DNA from: Acinetobacter portensis
GTDB lineage: Bacteria > Pseudomonadota > Gammaproteobacteria > Pseudomonadales > Moraxellaceae
Reading direction: 5' to 3'
Length of the DNA stretch: 64,000 bases
NCBI RefSeq assembly: GCF_023158935.1
Contig: NZ_CP096120.1
Location: 1,240,001 to 1,304,000 of the forward strand
The first letter of the stretch is position 1; the number at the start of each line of letters is the position of its first letter. Shown piece after piece: positions 27,698-36,969 of the stretch. The position numbers were made by a program, and so were the translations under genes. The notes under the pieces are model-generated. The model had not been told where the DNA came from, did no database searches, and saw only the letters and a list, made by a program, of their open reading frames with translations.

Positions 27698-29548
27698 ATG
27701 TTGAAGTGGTTTGAAAAACTATTAAATCCTTATCCTAATGAAGGGCTTAATGAACCACTTCCAACGAAATTTTTCCCATTTGTTTGGCAAGCTTCTAAAG
27801 GTGTACGTCCTTATTTACTAATATTAGTGCTTTGTACTGCGGGTGCTGCTAGTTTTGAAGCATTATTTTATGCAAAAATTGGGGACTTAGTGAATTGGCT
27901 CAGTAAAAGCCAACCTGAAACATTTCTTGCAGATCATAAAACCAATTTAACTATTTTAACTTTCATTTTATTTGCGAATATTTTCTTTGCAAATTTTCAA
28001 TCTATTATTAAACATCAAATTCTTTATAGTACTTTTCCAATGCGCCTTCGTTGGAAATTTCATAATTTACTTTTACAACAAAGTTTAGATTTTTTTCATA
28101 ACGATTTTGCTGGACGTTTATCTTCAAAAGTCATGCAAACAGCATTAGCTGTTCGAGAGTTTTGGGTCATTTTAGGCGATATGCTTGCCTATGTATTTAT
28201 CTACTTTTTCACCATGATTTTGGTTTTAGGTTCAATTTCTCCTATTCTAATTATTCCACTTTTAGTGTGGTTTACACTGTTTATTTGCGCTTCACTTTAT
28301 TTTATTCCACGTTTAAGTAAGGTTTCGCATTCACAAGCAGATGCGCGTGCTGTAATGACAGGTCGTGTAACGGATGCTTATACCAATATTCAAACGGTAA
28401 AGCTTTTCGCACATGCAGGACGTGAAAGTCAGTATGCCAAAGCCTCTATGAAAGAATTCATGGTGACGGTTTATCAGCAAATGCGCTTAGGCACAATGTA
28501 TGAAGTTTGCATTAATTTACTCAGCATTGTTCTATACGTAGGTGTATTAGGTACGGCAATTTGGCTTTGGACAAATGGTAAAGCCGAACTAGGTGTAATT
28601 GCTGCAGCAACTGCAATGATTTTAAAATTGAATAGTATTGCTGAATTTATTATGTGGCAAACCTCTGCATTATTTGAAAATGTAGGGACAATTCAAGATG
28701 GTATGAAAACATTAGGACGCCCTATTACCATTCAAGATAAAGAAAATGCCGAAGAATTAAAGGTCAATAAAGGCGAAATTACATTTGAAAATGTGAATTT
28801 TGCATACAACGATAAGAATGTGATTGATCAACTGAATTTAACTATTAAACCAGGTGAAAAAATTGGTATTGTTGGACGTTCAGGTGCTGGTAAATCAACA
28901 TTAATTCAATTACTTCTACGTTTTTATACTTTAAACCAAGGTCGAATTCTTATCGATGGGCAAAATATTGAAGATGTAACTCAAGATACGCTTAGAAAGA
29001 ATATTGCACTCGTTACGCAAGATACATCGTTATTGCATCGCACCGTTTCTGAAAATATTAAATATGGTCGTCCAAATGCGACAGATGAAGAAATGTTTGA
29101 AGCTGTCCGCAAAGCAAAAGCTGAAGAATTTATTCCGAATTTAACAGACTTACGTGGTAAAAAAGGCTACGAAGCTTATGTTGGCGAACGTGGTGTGAAA
29201 CTTTCAGGCGGTCAGCGTCAACGTATTGCAATTGCACGAGTTTTCTTAAAAGATGCCCCTATTCTTATTTTAGATGAGGCAACAAGTGCATTAGATTCTG
29301 AAGTTGAAGCTGCAATTCAAAGCAGTTTAGATGAATTAATGAAAGGTAAAACAGTCATTGCTATTGCACACCGCCTTTCAACAATTGCACAAATGGATCG
29401 CTTAATTGTGCTCGATCAAGGTCATATTGTTGAACAAGGCACACACGATGAATTGGTTGCTAAAAATGGAATTTATGCGCAGCTTTGGCAACGTCAAACA
29501 GGCGGATTTTTAATAGAACAACACGTAGAATCAAAGGATAATGAATAA
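27698..29548 (+). CDS. ABC exporter, fused permease and ATPase
   Basis: 616 aa from ATG 27698 (a GTG at 27686 is an alternative). N-terminal six-helix exporter domain (about 35-325) and nucleotide-binding domain (about 355-600) with Walker A GRSGAGKST, signature LSGGQRQR, Walker B ILILDEATSALDS and the H-loop AHRLST. This is a homodimeric MsbA/MDR-like type IV exporter in the inner membrane. It does not look like MsbA itself, which normally sits with lpxK. Substrate unknown. It overlaps the MaoC gene by one base. Confidence 0.87.
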   Translation: MLKWFEKLLNPYPNEGLNEPLPTKFFPFVWQASKGVRPYLLILVLCTAGAASFEALFYAKIGDLVNWLSKSQPETFLADHKTNLTILTFILFANIFFANFQSIIKHQILYSTFPMRLRWKFHNLLLQQSLDFFHNDFAGRLSSKVMQTALAVREFWVILGDMLAYVFIYFFTMILVLGSISPILIIPLLVWFTLFICASLYFIPRLSKVSHSQADARAVMTGRVTDAYTNIQTVKLFAHAGRESQYAKASMKEFMVTVYQQMRLGTMYEVCINLLSIVLYVGVLGTAIWLWTNGKAELGVIAAATAMILKLNSIAEFIMWQTSALFENVGTIQDGMKTLGRPITIQDKENAEELKVNKGEITFENVNFAYNDKNVIDQLNLTIKPGEKIGIVGRSGAGKSTLIQLLLRFYTLNQGRILIDGQNIEDVTQDTLRKNIALVTQDTSLLHRTVSENIKYGRPNATDEEMFEAVRKAKAEEFIPNLTDLRGKKGYEAYVGERGVKLSGGQRQRIAIARVFLKDAPILILDEATSALDSEVEAAIQSSLDELMKGKTVIAIAHRLSTIAQMDRLIVLDQGHIVEQGTHDELVAKNGIYAQLWQRQTGGFLIEQHVESKDNE

Positions 29549-29988
29549 TGTGGTACCTAGAAGATTTAAACATTGGTGATAAATTTCGAAGCCGAAATTA
29601 TGAAGTTACACTAGAAGAAATTATAGAATTTGCGACGAAATATGATCCGCAAGTTTTTCATTTAGATGAAGAAAAAGCCAAAGATCATCCAATATTTCAA
29701 GGCATTGCTGCAAGTGGATGGCATACATCTTCCATTGTAATGCGCTTATGGACAGAATGTTTTCCTATTGCAGACGGTTTAATTGGCTTGGAAGGAAGTA
29801 TGCGTTGGCCAAAACCAACTCGACCAGGTGATATTTTACATGTTGAGGTTGAGCTTACGGATATTATTCCATCGAAGTCGAAACCAGATCGAGGTATTGT
29901 GGTTTATAGCACACAAGCTTTAAATCAACATGGTGATGTATTACTTAATTCATCCACTAAAATTTTGGTTTTTAGAAAACCTCAGTAA
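29548..29988 (+). CDS. MaoC-like dehydratase (hot-dog fold)
   Basis: 146-aa single hot-dog domain protein. The hydratase residues appear as the YDPQVFHLD segment (Asp and His near 31-37) and the helix-end IAASGWHTSS; the EGSMRWPKPTRPGD loop is typical of MaoC (R)-specific enoyl-CoA hydratases. Its ATG overlaps the stop of the ABC exporter (TAATG), so the two are translationally coupled. Physiological acyl-CoA substrate unknown. Confidence 0.85.
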   Translation: MWYLEDLNIGDKFRSRNYEVTLEEIIEFATKYDPQVFHLDEEKAKDHPIFQGIAASGWHTSSIVMRLWTECFPIADGLIGLEGSMRWPKPTRPGDILHVEVELTDIIPSKSKPDRGIVVYSTQALNQHGDVLLNSSTKILVFRKPQ

Positions 29989-30173
29989 ATTTTAGATCTA
30001 TATACAAGTAAGATATTCGCTACATCTTCAACTAATTTTTATTTAAATATGAAAGTGGTTGAAGTCTAAGCATCTGATCTATATATCTTTGCCAATTCAG
30101 CTTTTGTTTTGCTGTAAAAACATGTATAAATCATTACCAAAGTTATTTGCCGTTATTTTTAGGAGTTACCACA

Positions 30174-30548
30174 ATGAATCATCCTGCTGAATTGAAGTAT
30201 GCGTCTACGCATGAATGGGTTCGTATTGAAGGTGATCTTGTTGTTACAGGTATCTCTGATCATGCACAAGATGCATTGGGCGATTTAGTTTATGTTGAAG
30301 CACCAAACGTTGGTCAGCATATTACTGCGGGCGATCAAGCAGGTGTTGTAGAGTCTGTAAAAACAGCTTCTGACATTCATGCGCCAGTTTCAGGTACAGT
30401 TGTAGAAGTAAATCCAGATTTAGAAGATGATCCTGACTTTGTAAATGATGCGCCGTATAGCAAAGGTTGGATTTATAAAATTAAGCCAGACAATATTGCA
30501 GATGTTGAACAGCTACTTTCAGCTGAACAATATGAAGCAGGTTTATAA
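30174..30548 (+). CDS. gcvH: Glycine cleavage system H protein
   Basis: 124-aa lipoyl carrier that shuttles the aminomethyl group between GcvP, GcvT and Lpd. The lipoylated lysine is K63 in [12 protein letters not shown] 30174 is chosen because AGGAG stands seven bases before it and the protein begins as in the family; the frame opens nine codons earlier. The other gcv genes are not in the window. A strong terminator follows. No glycine riboswitch was recognised upstream of it. Confidence 0.93.
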   Translation: MNHPAELKYASTHEWVRIEGDLVVTGISDHAQDALGDLVYVEAPNVGQHITAGDQAGVVESVKTASDIHAPVSGTVVEVNPDLEDDPDFVNDAPYSKGWIYKIKPDNIADVEQLLSAEQYEAGL

Positions 30549-30573
30549 TTTATATATTTAGTGAAAACTAAAT

Positions 30574-30602
30574 AAAAAGGCATCTATTTAAGATGCCTTT
30601 TT
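30574..30602 (+). terminator. Terminator of gcvH
   Basis: AAAAAGGCATCT (30574-30585) and AGATGCCTTTTT (30591-30602), perfect 12-bp arms; it also reads as a terminator for pilU on the minus strand. Confidence 0.9.
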
Positions 30603-30624
30603 ATTTAAATACTACTTTAAAATA

Positions 30625-31788
30625 TTAAGCATCATCAGACGTATGATTCATACTAAATGAAGATGATTCAGCAGGAATATTTGAATCTTGGCGGGTAGAT
30701 TTTAACTTAATTTGTAAGCGTAATTCATTAAGTGAATCTGCATTACGTAATGCTTCTTCATATGAAATTTCGCCGTAGTTGTATAAATCAAATAATGCTT
30801 GGTCAAAAGTTTGCATACCCAATTCACGTGAACGTGACATCACTTCTTTTAATTCATGGAAATTACCTTTATGAATTAAATCGGAAATTAAAGGCGTATT
30901 TAGCATAATTTCAACAGCAGCACGACGCCCTTTGCCATCTTGAGTACGAATTAAACGCTGAGAAATAATGCCTTTTAAGTTACTCGATAAATCCATAAGT
31001 AACTGATTACGGCGTTCTTCTGGGAAGAAGTTAATAATACGGTCAAGCGTTTGGTTCGCGTTGTTTGAGTGAAGCGTACCTAAACATAAATGTCCTGTTT
31101 CGGCAAAAGCAATTGCGTGCTCCATGGTTTCTGTATCACGAATCTCACCAATTAAAATAACGTCAGGTGCCTGGCGTAGTGTGTTTTTCAAAGCATTGTG
31201 CCAAGAATGACAATCTACACCTACTTCACGATGCGTAATCATAGATTTCTTATGTTTATGCACATATTCCACAGGGTCTTCCACGGTAATAATATGCCCT
31301 GCCGAATTTTCATTTCGATAGTCAATCATTGCTGCTAAAGACGTAGATTTACCAGAACCAGTACCACCTACAACTAAAACTAAGCCACGTTTTTCCATAA
31401 TCACACTTTTGAGTGTTTCTGGAAGTTTTAGTTTTTCAAAATTCGGGATCTCCGCCGTAATGGTACGAATCACCATACCTACGTTTAATTGCTGTTGGAA
31501 TACATTGACACGGAAACGCGAAACATTTGGAATGCTAATTGCAAAGTTACATTCTAGCTCTGTTTCAAATTCTGCTCTTTGACGCTCATTCATTAAGCTA
31601 TAGGCAAATAGCTTGGTTTTTTCCGATGTTAATTCTTGCTGACCAAATGCCTTCATTAAACCTTGATGTTTAATACTAGGCGGAAAATCTGCAGTAATAA
31701 ATAAGTCCGATCCCCCATACTCAACAACTTTAGTGAGCATATGAAACATAAATTTACGCGCTTCATCGAGCAATTCTGTGGTGTACAT
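30625..31788 (-). CDS. pilU: Type IV pilus retraction ATPase PilU
   Basis: 387-aa hexameric ATPase of the PilT/PilU group. Walker A GGTGSGKST, Asp box ITVEDPVEYVH, Walker B VILIGEIRD and His box HLCLGTLHSNN are present. The C-terminal part (ELGMQTFDQALFDLYNYGEI, then SYEEALRNADS) follows PilU of Pseudomonas rather than PilT. PilU assists PilT in pilus retraction. pilT usually lies directly upstream of pilU, but here the upstream neighbour is a DAHP synthase gene with its own terminator, so pilU is expressed alone. Confidence 0.85.
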   Translation of the reverse strand: MYTTELLDEARKFMFHMLTKVVEYGGSDLFITADFPPSIKHQGLMKAFGQQELTSEKTKLFAYSLMNERQRAEFETELECNFAISIPNVSRFRVNVFQQQLNVGMVIRTITAEIPNFEKLKLPETLKSVIMEKRGLVLVVGGTGSGKSTSLAAMIDYRNENSAGHIITVEDPVEYVHKHKKSMITHREVGVDCHSWHNALKNTLRQAPDVILIGEIRDTETMEHAIAFAETGHLCLGTLHSNNANQTLDRIINFFPEERRNQLLMDLSSNLKGIISQRLIRTQDGKGRRAAVEIMLNTPLISDLIHKGNFHELKEVMSRSRELGMQTFDQALFDLYNYGEISYEEALRNADSLNELRLQIKLKSTRQDSNIPAESSSFSMNHTSDDA

Positions 31789-31980
31789 TAAACGACTTCA
31801 CTTTAAACAATATGGCATATCTAAAATATTATTTTAATAAACAATATTTTAGTTTTTATTAAAAGTCATATTCGTACACTTTACACAATGTTACAAGATC
31901 CAATAAATTGAAGTGCTTAACGATTTTGTATTTAAGTGATAATTCATCGAAATTAAAGCTGGATTTTCATCTAAAACTTT

Positions 31981-32011
31981 AAAAAAACCTCTAAAAAATA
32001 GAGGTTTTTTT
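31981..32011 (-). terminator. Terminator of the DAHP synthase gene
   Basis: AAAAAAACCTCTA (31981-31993) and TAGAGGTTTTTTT (31999-32011), perfect 13-bp arms, just after the stop codon on the minus strand. Confidence 0.92.
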
Positions 32012-32025
32012 CAACAAATAGAAAT

Positions 32026-33081
32026 TTAGGCGCTTAACTTAATTTCACTGCATCTTAAAGTAGATGCAATATCATTTAAAAGCTGTTCTGTTTTTTCCCA
32101 GCCTAAACAACCATCTGTAACAGATTGCCCATAAGTCATGTCACAAGAGATTTTTTGATTACCATCTACCAAATGACTTTCAAGCATTACACCGCGAACA
32201 TTTGTTTTTAAGCGTTCCGCAACTATTGTTTTTAACACGTCTGGTTGATTAAGTGGATCTTTCGCACTATTACCGTGACTGCAATCAATGACTAATGCAG
32301 GTAACTCGCCTTTAACTTTTTGCTTAATTTTATCAATTTCAGCAATTGAGAAGTTTGCGCCTGTATTTGAACCACGCAAAATTAAATGTGCGTGTGGATT
32401 TCCCTCAGATTCAATAATTGAAGGTAAGCCAGATTGGCTTAAACCTAAAAATTGATGCGAGTTTGATGCAGATTGAATGGCATCTAAAGCGATTTGAATT
32501 GAACCATCTGTACCATTTTTGAAGCCAATGCTGAAAGGCATGTGACTTGAAATTTCACGGTGAATTTGAGATTCACTCGTTCTTGCACCAATTGCACCCC
32601 AAGCAAGTAAATCATCGAAATATGCTGTTGCCATTGGGCTTAATATTTCAGATGCAAGCGGTAAGCCCATTTCAATAAGTTGTAAGTATAATTGGCGTGA
32701 TTTTTCTAAGCCTAATTGCATATTTGCAGATCCATCTAAATTTGGATCGTATAAAAAGCCTTTCCAGCCGACAGTTGTACGTGGCTTTTCGATATATGCA
32801 CGCATAACAAGGAATATTTGGTCAGATACTTGCGCTTGTAGTTCTATTAATTTTTCAGCGTATTCAAGTACTGCAACAGGATCATGAATTGAACATGGTC
32901 CTGTAATCACCATCAAACGTTTATCTGTACCATTTAAAATATTTTGAACCGTTTGACGATGTTGTGAAATTTGCTGCGCTAATTTTGCAGATAATGGTAA
33001 AGCAGCCTTTAACTGTATTGGTAGGCTTAAAGTCGTTTCTTTGTTCGTTGTTTTTTCTAATGTATTTACTAAAGCGTTCAT
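32026..33081 (-). CDS. DAHP synthase, class I (leader-controlled isoenzyme)
   Basis: 351-aa 3-deoxy-7-phosphoheptulonate synthase, joining phosphoenolpyruvate and erythrose-4-phosphate as the first step of aromatic amino acid synthesis. Family marks: ITGPCSIHDP, RAYIEKPRTTVGWKGFLYDP, GARTSESQIHRE, FKNGTDGS, IDCSHGNS. It belongs to the AroF/G/H type. Which amino acid inhibits it cannot be read safely. The ATG has AAGGA seven bases upstream. The 504-bp region before it holds a promoter, two aromatic-rich leader ORFs and an attenuator, so transcription is expected to follow aromatic tRNA charging. A second isoenzyme is at 53686. Confidence 0.92.
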   Translation of the reverse strand: MNALVNTLEKTTNKETTLSLPIQLKAALPLSAKLAQQISQHRQTVQNILNGTDKRLMVITGPCSIHDPVAVLEYAEKLIELQAQVSDQIFLVMRAYIEKPRTTVGWKGFLYDPNLDGSANMQLGLEKSRQLYLQLIEMGLPLASEILSPMATAYFDDLLAWGAIGARTSESQIHREISSHMPFSIGFKNGTDGSIQIALDAIQSASNSHQFLGLSQSGLPSIIESEGNPHAHLILRGSNTGANFSIAEIDKIKQKVKGELPALVIDCSHGNSAKDPLNQPDVLKTIVAERLKTNVRGVMLESHLVDGNQKISCDMTYGQSVTDGCLGWEKTEQLLNDIASTLRCSEIKLSA

Positions 33082-33094
33082 TCTTTATTCCTTT

Positions 33095-33113
33095 GGACTG
33101 TGTTTTCCAGTCC
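33095..33113 (-). promoter_or_regulatory. Hairpin between second leader ORF and DAHP synthase RBS
   Basis: On the minus strand GGACTG and CAGTCC pair around a 7-base loop. It lies right after the second leader's stop codon and directly before the AAGGA ribosome site. There is no T run, so any effect would be on translation or RNA stability. Confidence 0.6.
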
Positions 33114-33119
33114 GATCAT

Positions 33120-33215
33120 TTATTTAAGCATATTGGGTCTGGTGGATTGCGTCATAAGTTGACTAAAGTAAAACCAATAAGAGTTGCTAAAATATGACAA
33201 AGTAAATGTTTTCAT
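33120..33215 (-). CDS. Second aromatic-rich leader ORF (31 aa)
   Basis: ATG 33215 has a strong GGAGA ribosome site six bases upstream. The 31-residue product begins MKTFTL and contains SYFSNSYWFYFS (residues 7-18), eight aromatic residues in the first 17, five of them in a row (YWFYF, 13-17). It ends TRPNMLK with a stop at 33120-33122. It lies downstream of the attenuator terminator and 38 bp before the DAHP synthase ATG. It is most likely a second leader peptide that senses Phe/Tyr/Trp tRNA charging, though a genuine small protein is not excluded. Confidence 0.7.
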   Translation of the reverse strand: MKTFTLSYFSNSYWFYFSQLMTQSTRPNMLK

Positions 33216-33247
33216 TAAAATTCTCCAAAATATGAATCAAAAGACAT

Positions 33248-33310
33248 AAAAAAACCCGATCAGGTTGCCCCGATCAGGTATAAACTTGTGGGCAACCTAT
33301 TTGCTTGCCC
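33248..33310 (-). promoter_or_regulatory. Transcription attenuator of the DAHP synthase gene
   Basis: On the minus strand the terminator has arms CCTGATCGGG (33269-33278) and CCTGATCGGG (33255-33264), which pair with two G-T wobbles around the tetraloop GCAA and are followed by seven T. Upstream GGTTGCCC (33290-33297) can pair with GGGCAACC (33263-33270) and break the terminator, while GGGCAA (33305-33310) can in turn capture TTGCCC (33290-33295). TTGCC at 33322-33326, just past the leader stop codon, can occupy that GGGCAA. This gives the ordered, mutually exclusive stems expected for an attenuator. Confidence 0.8.
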
Positions 33311-33326
33311 AAACGCATTCAGGCAA

Positions 33327-33383
33327 TTATCTAAACTGCCAGAAATAATAAGTTGCGTTTGAGATCACAGGTTGCTTTAACAT
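33327..33383 (-). CDS. Attenuator leader peptide of DAHP synthase (18 aa)
   Basis: Short ORF on the minus strand encoding MLKQPVISNATYYFWQFR, then TAA. Codons 12-15 and 17 specify Tyr, Tyr, Phe, Trp and Phe, covering all three end products of the pathway whose first enzyme is encoded downstream. A ribosome slowed there would cover GGCA (33337-33340) and leave TTGCC (33322-33326) free to disturb the pro-terminator stem; a ribosome at the stop codon would cover TTGCC and permit termination. The ribosome site is weak. It lies about 30 bases after the predicted transcript start. Confidence 0.85.
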   Translation of the reverse strand: MLKQPVISNATYYFWQFR

Positions 33384-33417
33384 CTTTTATCATCAAATAA
33401 AAATAAGTTCTAAAAAC

Positions 33418-33446
33418 AACATACCTGTAGTTAGTTACTTTGACAA
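33418..33446 (-). promoter_or_regulatory. Promoter of the DAHP synthase leader transcript
   Basis: On the minus strand TTGTCA (33441-33446) and TATGTT (33418-33423) are separated by exactly 17 bp, a good sigma-70 match. It would start the RNA near 33411, before the first leader ORF. Confidence 0.65.
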
Positions 33447-33536
33447 GATATTTTTTGTGTAATATTCAAATTAACTGAAATATTTTATGCAATATTTCAT
33501 CTGCTAAGGATGAATCTAAGGCTTTCATCCTAAAAT

Positions 33537-33562
33537 AAAAAGCCTAATAAATTAGGCTTTTT
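33537..33562 (-). terminator. Terminator of frmA
   Basis: AAAAAGCCTAAT (33537-33548) and ATTAGGCTTTTT (33551-33562), perfect 12-bp arms, after the frmA stop on the minus strand. Confidence 0.88.
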
Positions 33563-33585
33563 TTAAATGCTATAAATTTACAAAC

Positions 33586-34695
<1,110 letters not shown>

Positions 34696-34817
34696 TTAAG
34701 CCATTCCTTTAATTAATTACGAACTTACAGATAATAATTTACAGTATCGTTATTTTATTCACAGTTTCAACCTTTAACATACGTTATATTAAAAAGAAAT
34801 TAGATTTAATCATTCAC

Positions 34818-36392
34818 ATGACCATGCTTTTAATGCAAAGTAAAAAGATTCTTAAAATTACAACATTAGTAATTTTACTTACAGGATGCAGTTTGCCTAT
34901 GAATGAAGCGAAAAAACAAGAACAAGTTCAACCCGCCGATCTTAAAACAAGTAGTGAATACTGGCTGCATGGCAAAAACTTTGATAATCAACTTGAACAA
35001 AATTTGACTGCATATTTAGCTTTAGATGATGCTTTTTTAAGTATTGCATCACGCCTGCATATTATTAATAAAGCCAAGCACAGCATAGATTTGCAATATT
35101 ATATTTGGGAAAATGATTCGATTGGACAACTCCTACTTTCTGAGTTACTTAAAGCCGCAGATCGCGGTGTAAAAGTACGACTTTTAATTGATGATCAAAA
35201 TGGTACAAATCTCGATTCAACATTAAAACAGTTGGCGCAGCATCCTAATTTTGAAATTAAGCTATTTAATCCCTATAAGTTTAGAAAATTTCGTGCAATC
35301 GATTATTTATTCAGATTAAAAAATGTAAATCATCGTATGCACAATAAACTCATTATTGGCGATGGTGTAATTGCCGTAACTGGTGGTCGTAACATTAGCC
35401 GTGAATATTTTGATGCAAGCGATCAGTTTCAATTTACAGATTTAGATATTCTGTTTTATGGCGAACCAACATTACAAGCTAATCAAGTTTTTAATACCTT
35501 TTGGAATGATAATTTAAGCTATTCGGTACAACAGTTATTAGGTGAAAGTTCACCTGAAGATTTAAAAGAATTACGCCGTCAATACGAGTTAGATGATTTA
35601 AGAAAAACTCAGCAAGAACAGAAAATTTATAATGCAGAAAAAATGATTCGTGACACTTTAGAAAGTAGCAGTATTCATTGGGCAAAAGCACATTTTATTG
35701 CAGACTCTCCGAATAAAATTAGAGGACAAGCGAAAAATCAGGAACTTATTTATAAACAAATGTTTGGCATTATGGGGCAACCTAAAAAACATATGGATTT
35801 AGTTTCTGCATACTTTGTTCCGCAACAAAGTGGCTTAGAATATTTAAAAAATCTTCAGAAATCGAACGTAGAGACACGCGTTTTAACAAACTCTTATTTG
35901 GCAAATGATGTGCCTGTTGTACATGCTTTTTATCAAAAATATCGTACAGATTTACTTCAATCTGGCGTAAAAATTTATGAGTTTAAACCTTATATAGAGC
36001 GTACAAAACGTACATGGTATGAAGTTGCTACAGGAAACGTCATTCCTGCTAAAAATAAAAATGCATCTCGCTTACATGCAAAATTCTTTGATATTGATGG
36101 CATGGTATTTATCGGATCCTTTAATTTTGACCCAAGGTCTGCACATTTAAATACCGAAGTAGGATTGGTTATTGAATCTGAAGGTTTACAACAAGAAATT
36201 AGAAATACCTTAGATGAATACTTACCTCAAATTGCATATGAACTTAAATTAAATGAAAAAGGTGATTTAATTTGGTTAGATCATCAACCGAATGGCTCGA
36301 CAATTATTCATAAGACCGAGCCTGAAACCACAAAGTTCCAGCGTTTTGCATTTAAAGCAGTCTCTTACTTGCCAATTGAATGGATGATGTAA
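34818..36392 (+). CDS. Phospholipase D-family lipoprotein (cardiolipin synthase-like)
   Basis: 524-aa protein with two HKD motifs, HNKLIIGD (near residue 175) and HAKFFDID (near 420), each completed by downstream GGRN or GSFN. The N-terminus is a lipoprotein signal with lipobox LLTGC, Cys24 being the lipidated residue, so it should be membrane-anchored and face the periplasm. The arrangement resembles ClsC-type cardiolipin synthases and PLDc lipoproteins of Acinetobacter. Phosphatidyl transfer or phospholipid hydrolysis cannot be separated by sequence. Confidence 0.87.
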   Translation: MTMLLMQSKKILKITTLVILLTGCSLPMNEAKKQEQVQPADLKTSSEYWLHGKNFDNQLEQNLTAYLALDDAFLSIASRLHIINKAKHSIDLQYYIWENDSIGQLLLSELLKAADRGVKVRLLIDDQNGTNLDSTLKQLAQHPNFEIKLFNPYKFRKFRAIDYLFRLKNVNHRMHNKLIIGDGVIAVTGGRNISREYFDASDQFQFTDLDILFYGEPTLQANQVFNTFWNDNLSYSVQQLLGESSPEDLKELRRQYELDDLRKTQQEQKIYNAEKMIRDTLESSSIHWAKAHFIADSPNKIRGQAKNQELIYKQMFGIMGQPKKHMDLVSAYFVPQQSGLEYLKNLQKSNVETRVLTNSYLANDVPVVHAFYQKYRTDLLQSGVKIYEFKPYIERTKRTWYEVATGNVIPAKNKNASRLHAKFFDIDGMVFIGSFNFDPRSAHLNTEVGLVIESEGLQQEIRNTLDEYLPQIAYELKLNEKGDLIWLDHQPNGSTIIHKTEPETTKFQRFAFKAVSYLPIEWMM

Positions 36393-36523
36393 TGACAAAC
36401 CAATTACCATATTTTTAACAAACTTAAAATAAGGGGGATTTAAGCTCATATTGAACTTTGTGTTTCATTGAATTTGTATTTAATTTAATATTCACGCTTT
36501 ATTTATCTCCCTATTATTTTGTA

Positions 36524-36961
36524 ATGCAATTCTTTGATTTAAGCCAACAGTTCAATTTAAGTAATATTTTAACGCCCTTTCAAACCTTAGAAGATTTAAG
36601 TCAGCAAGAATGGTTTTTATCAAAAGTTCGAGTAGATCATGATTGTGAGACTGATAATGAAATACTTGAAGGACAAGCCGTTTTAAAATCGAATCATAAT
36701 ATTCAAATTGAGTTGGAATGGTTAATTCAAGATACAGGTCATGAATTACAAGTGCTTTTCAAAGGCATAGAAACACCCGCAAATCATGAAACATTATTGA
36801 TTGTTAAGGGCGCACAATTGGTTGATGACAACCAAGAAAAGCTTTCAACACAAGCTCTAATTCTTTGGATTGATGGCACACTTTTAGCCATGATTTCCAA
36901 TTTACGTAAAGACATTAAATCTCGACTAAACCTTTGGGATTATGTTGAATACGATCATTAA
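36524..36961 (+). CDS. Hypothetical protein
   Basis: 145 aa from ATG 36524; the frame is open 22 codons earlier, but that extension is hydrophobic and lacks a ribosome site, and MQFFDLSQQF looks like a natural start. The product is soluble and acidic with alternating beta-like segments (VRVDHDCETDNEILEGQAVL, then IQIELEWLIQDTG). No family recognised. It ends 9 bp before the remnant of a transporter gene. Confidence 0.55.
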   Translation: MQFFDLSQQFNLSNILTPFQTLEDLSQQEWFLSKVRVDHDCETDNEILEGQAVLKSNHNIQIELEWLIQDTGHELQVLFKGIETPANHETLLIVKGAQLVDDNQEKLSTQALILWIDGTLLAMISNLRKDIKSRLNLWDYVEYDH

Positions 36962-36969
36962 TTTTAAGC

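Noticed and set aside
33241-33420. T-box or riboswitch reading of the DAHP synthase leader
   Set aside because: No T-box core sequence (AGGGUGGNACCGCG-like) or known aptamer is present; the leader peptide with aromatic codons explains the stems better.
33507-33531. AGGATGAA/TTCATCCT hairpin as terminator
   Set aside because: No T run follows on either strand; the real frmA terminator is just beside it at 33537-33562.
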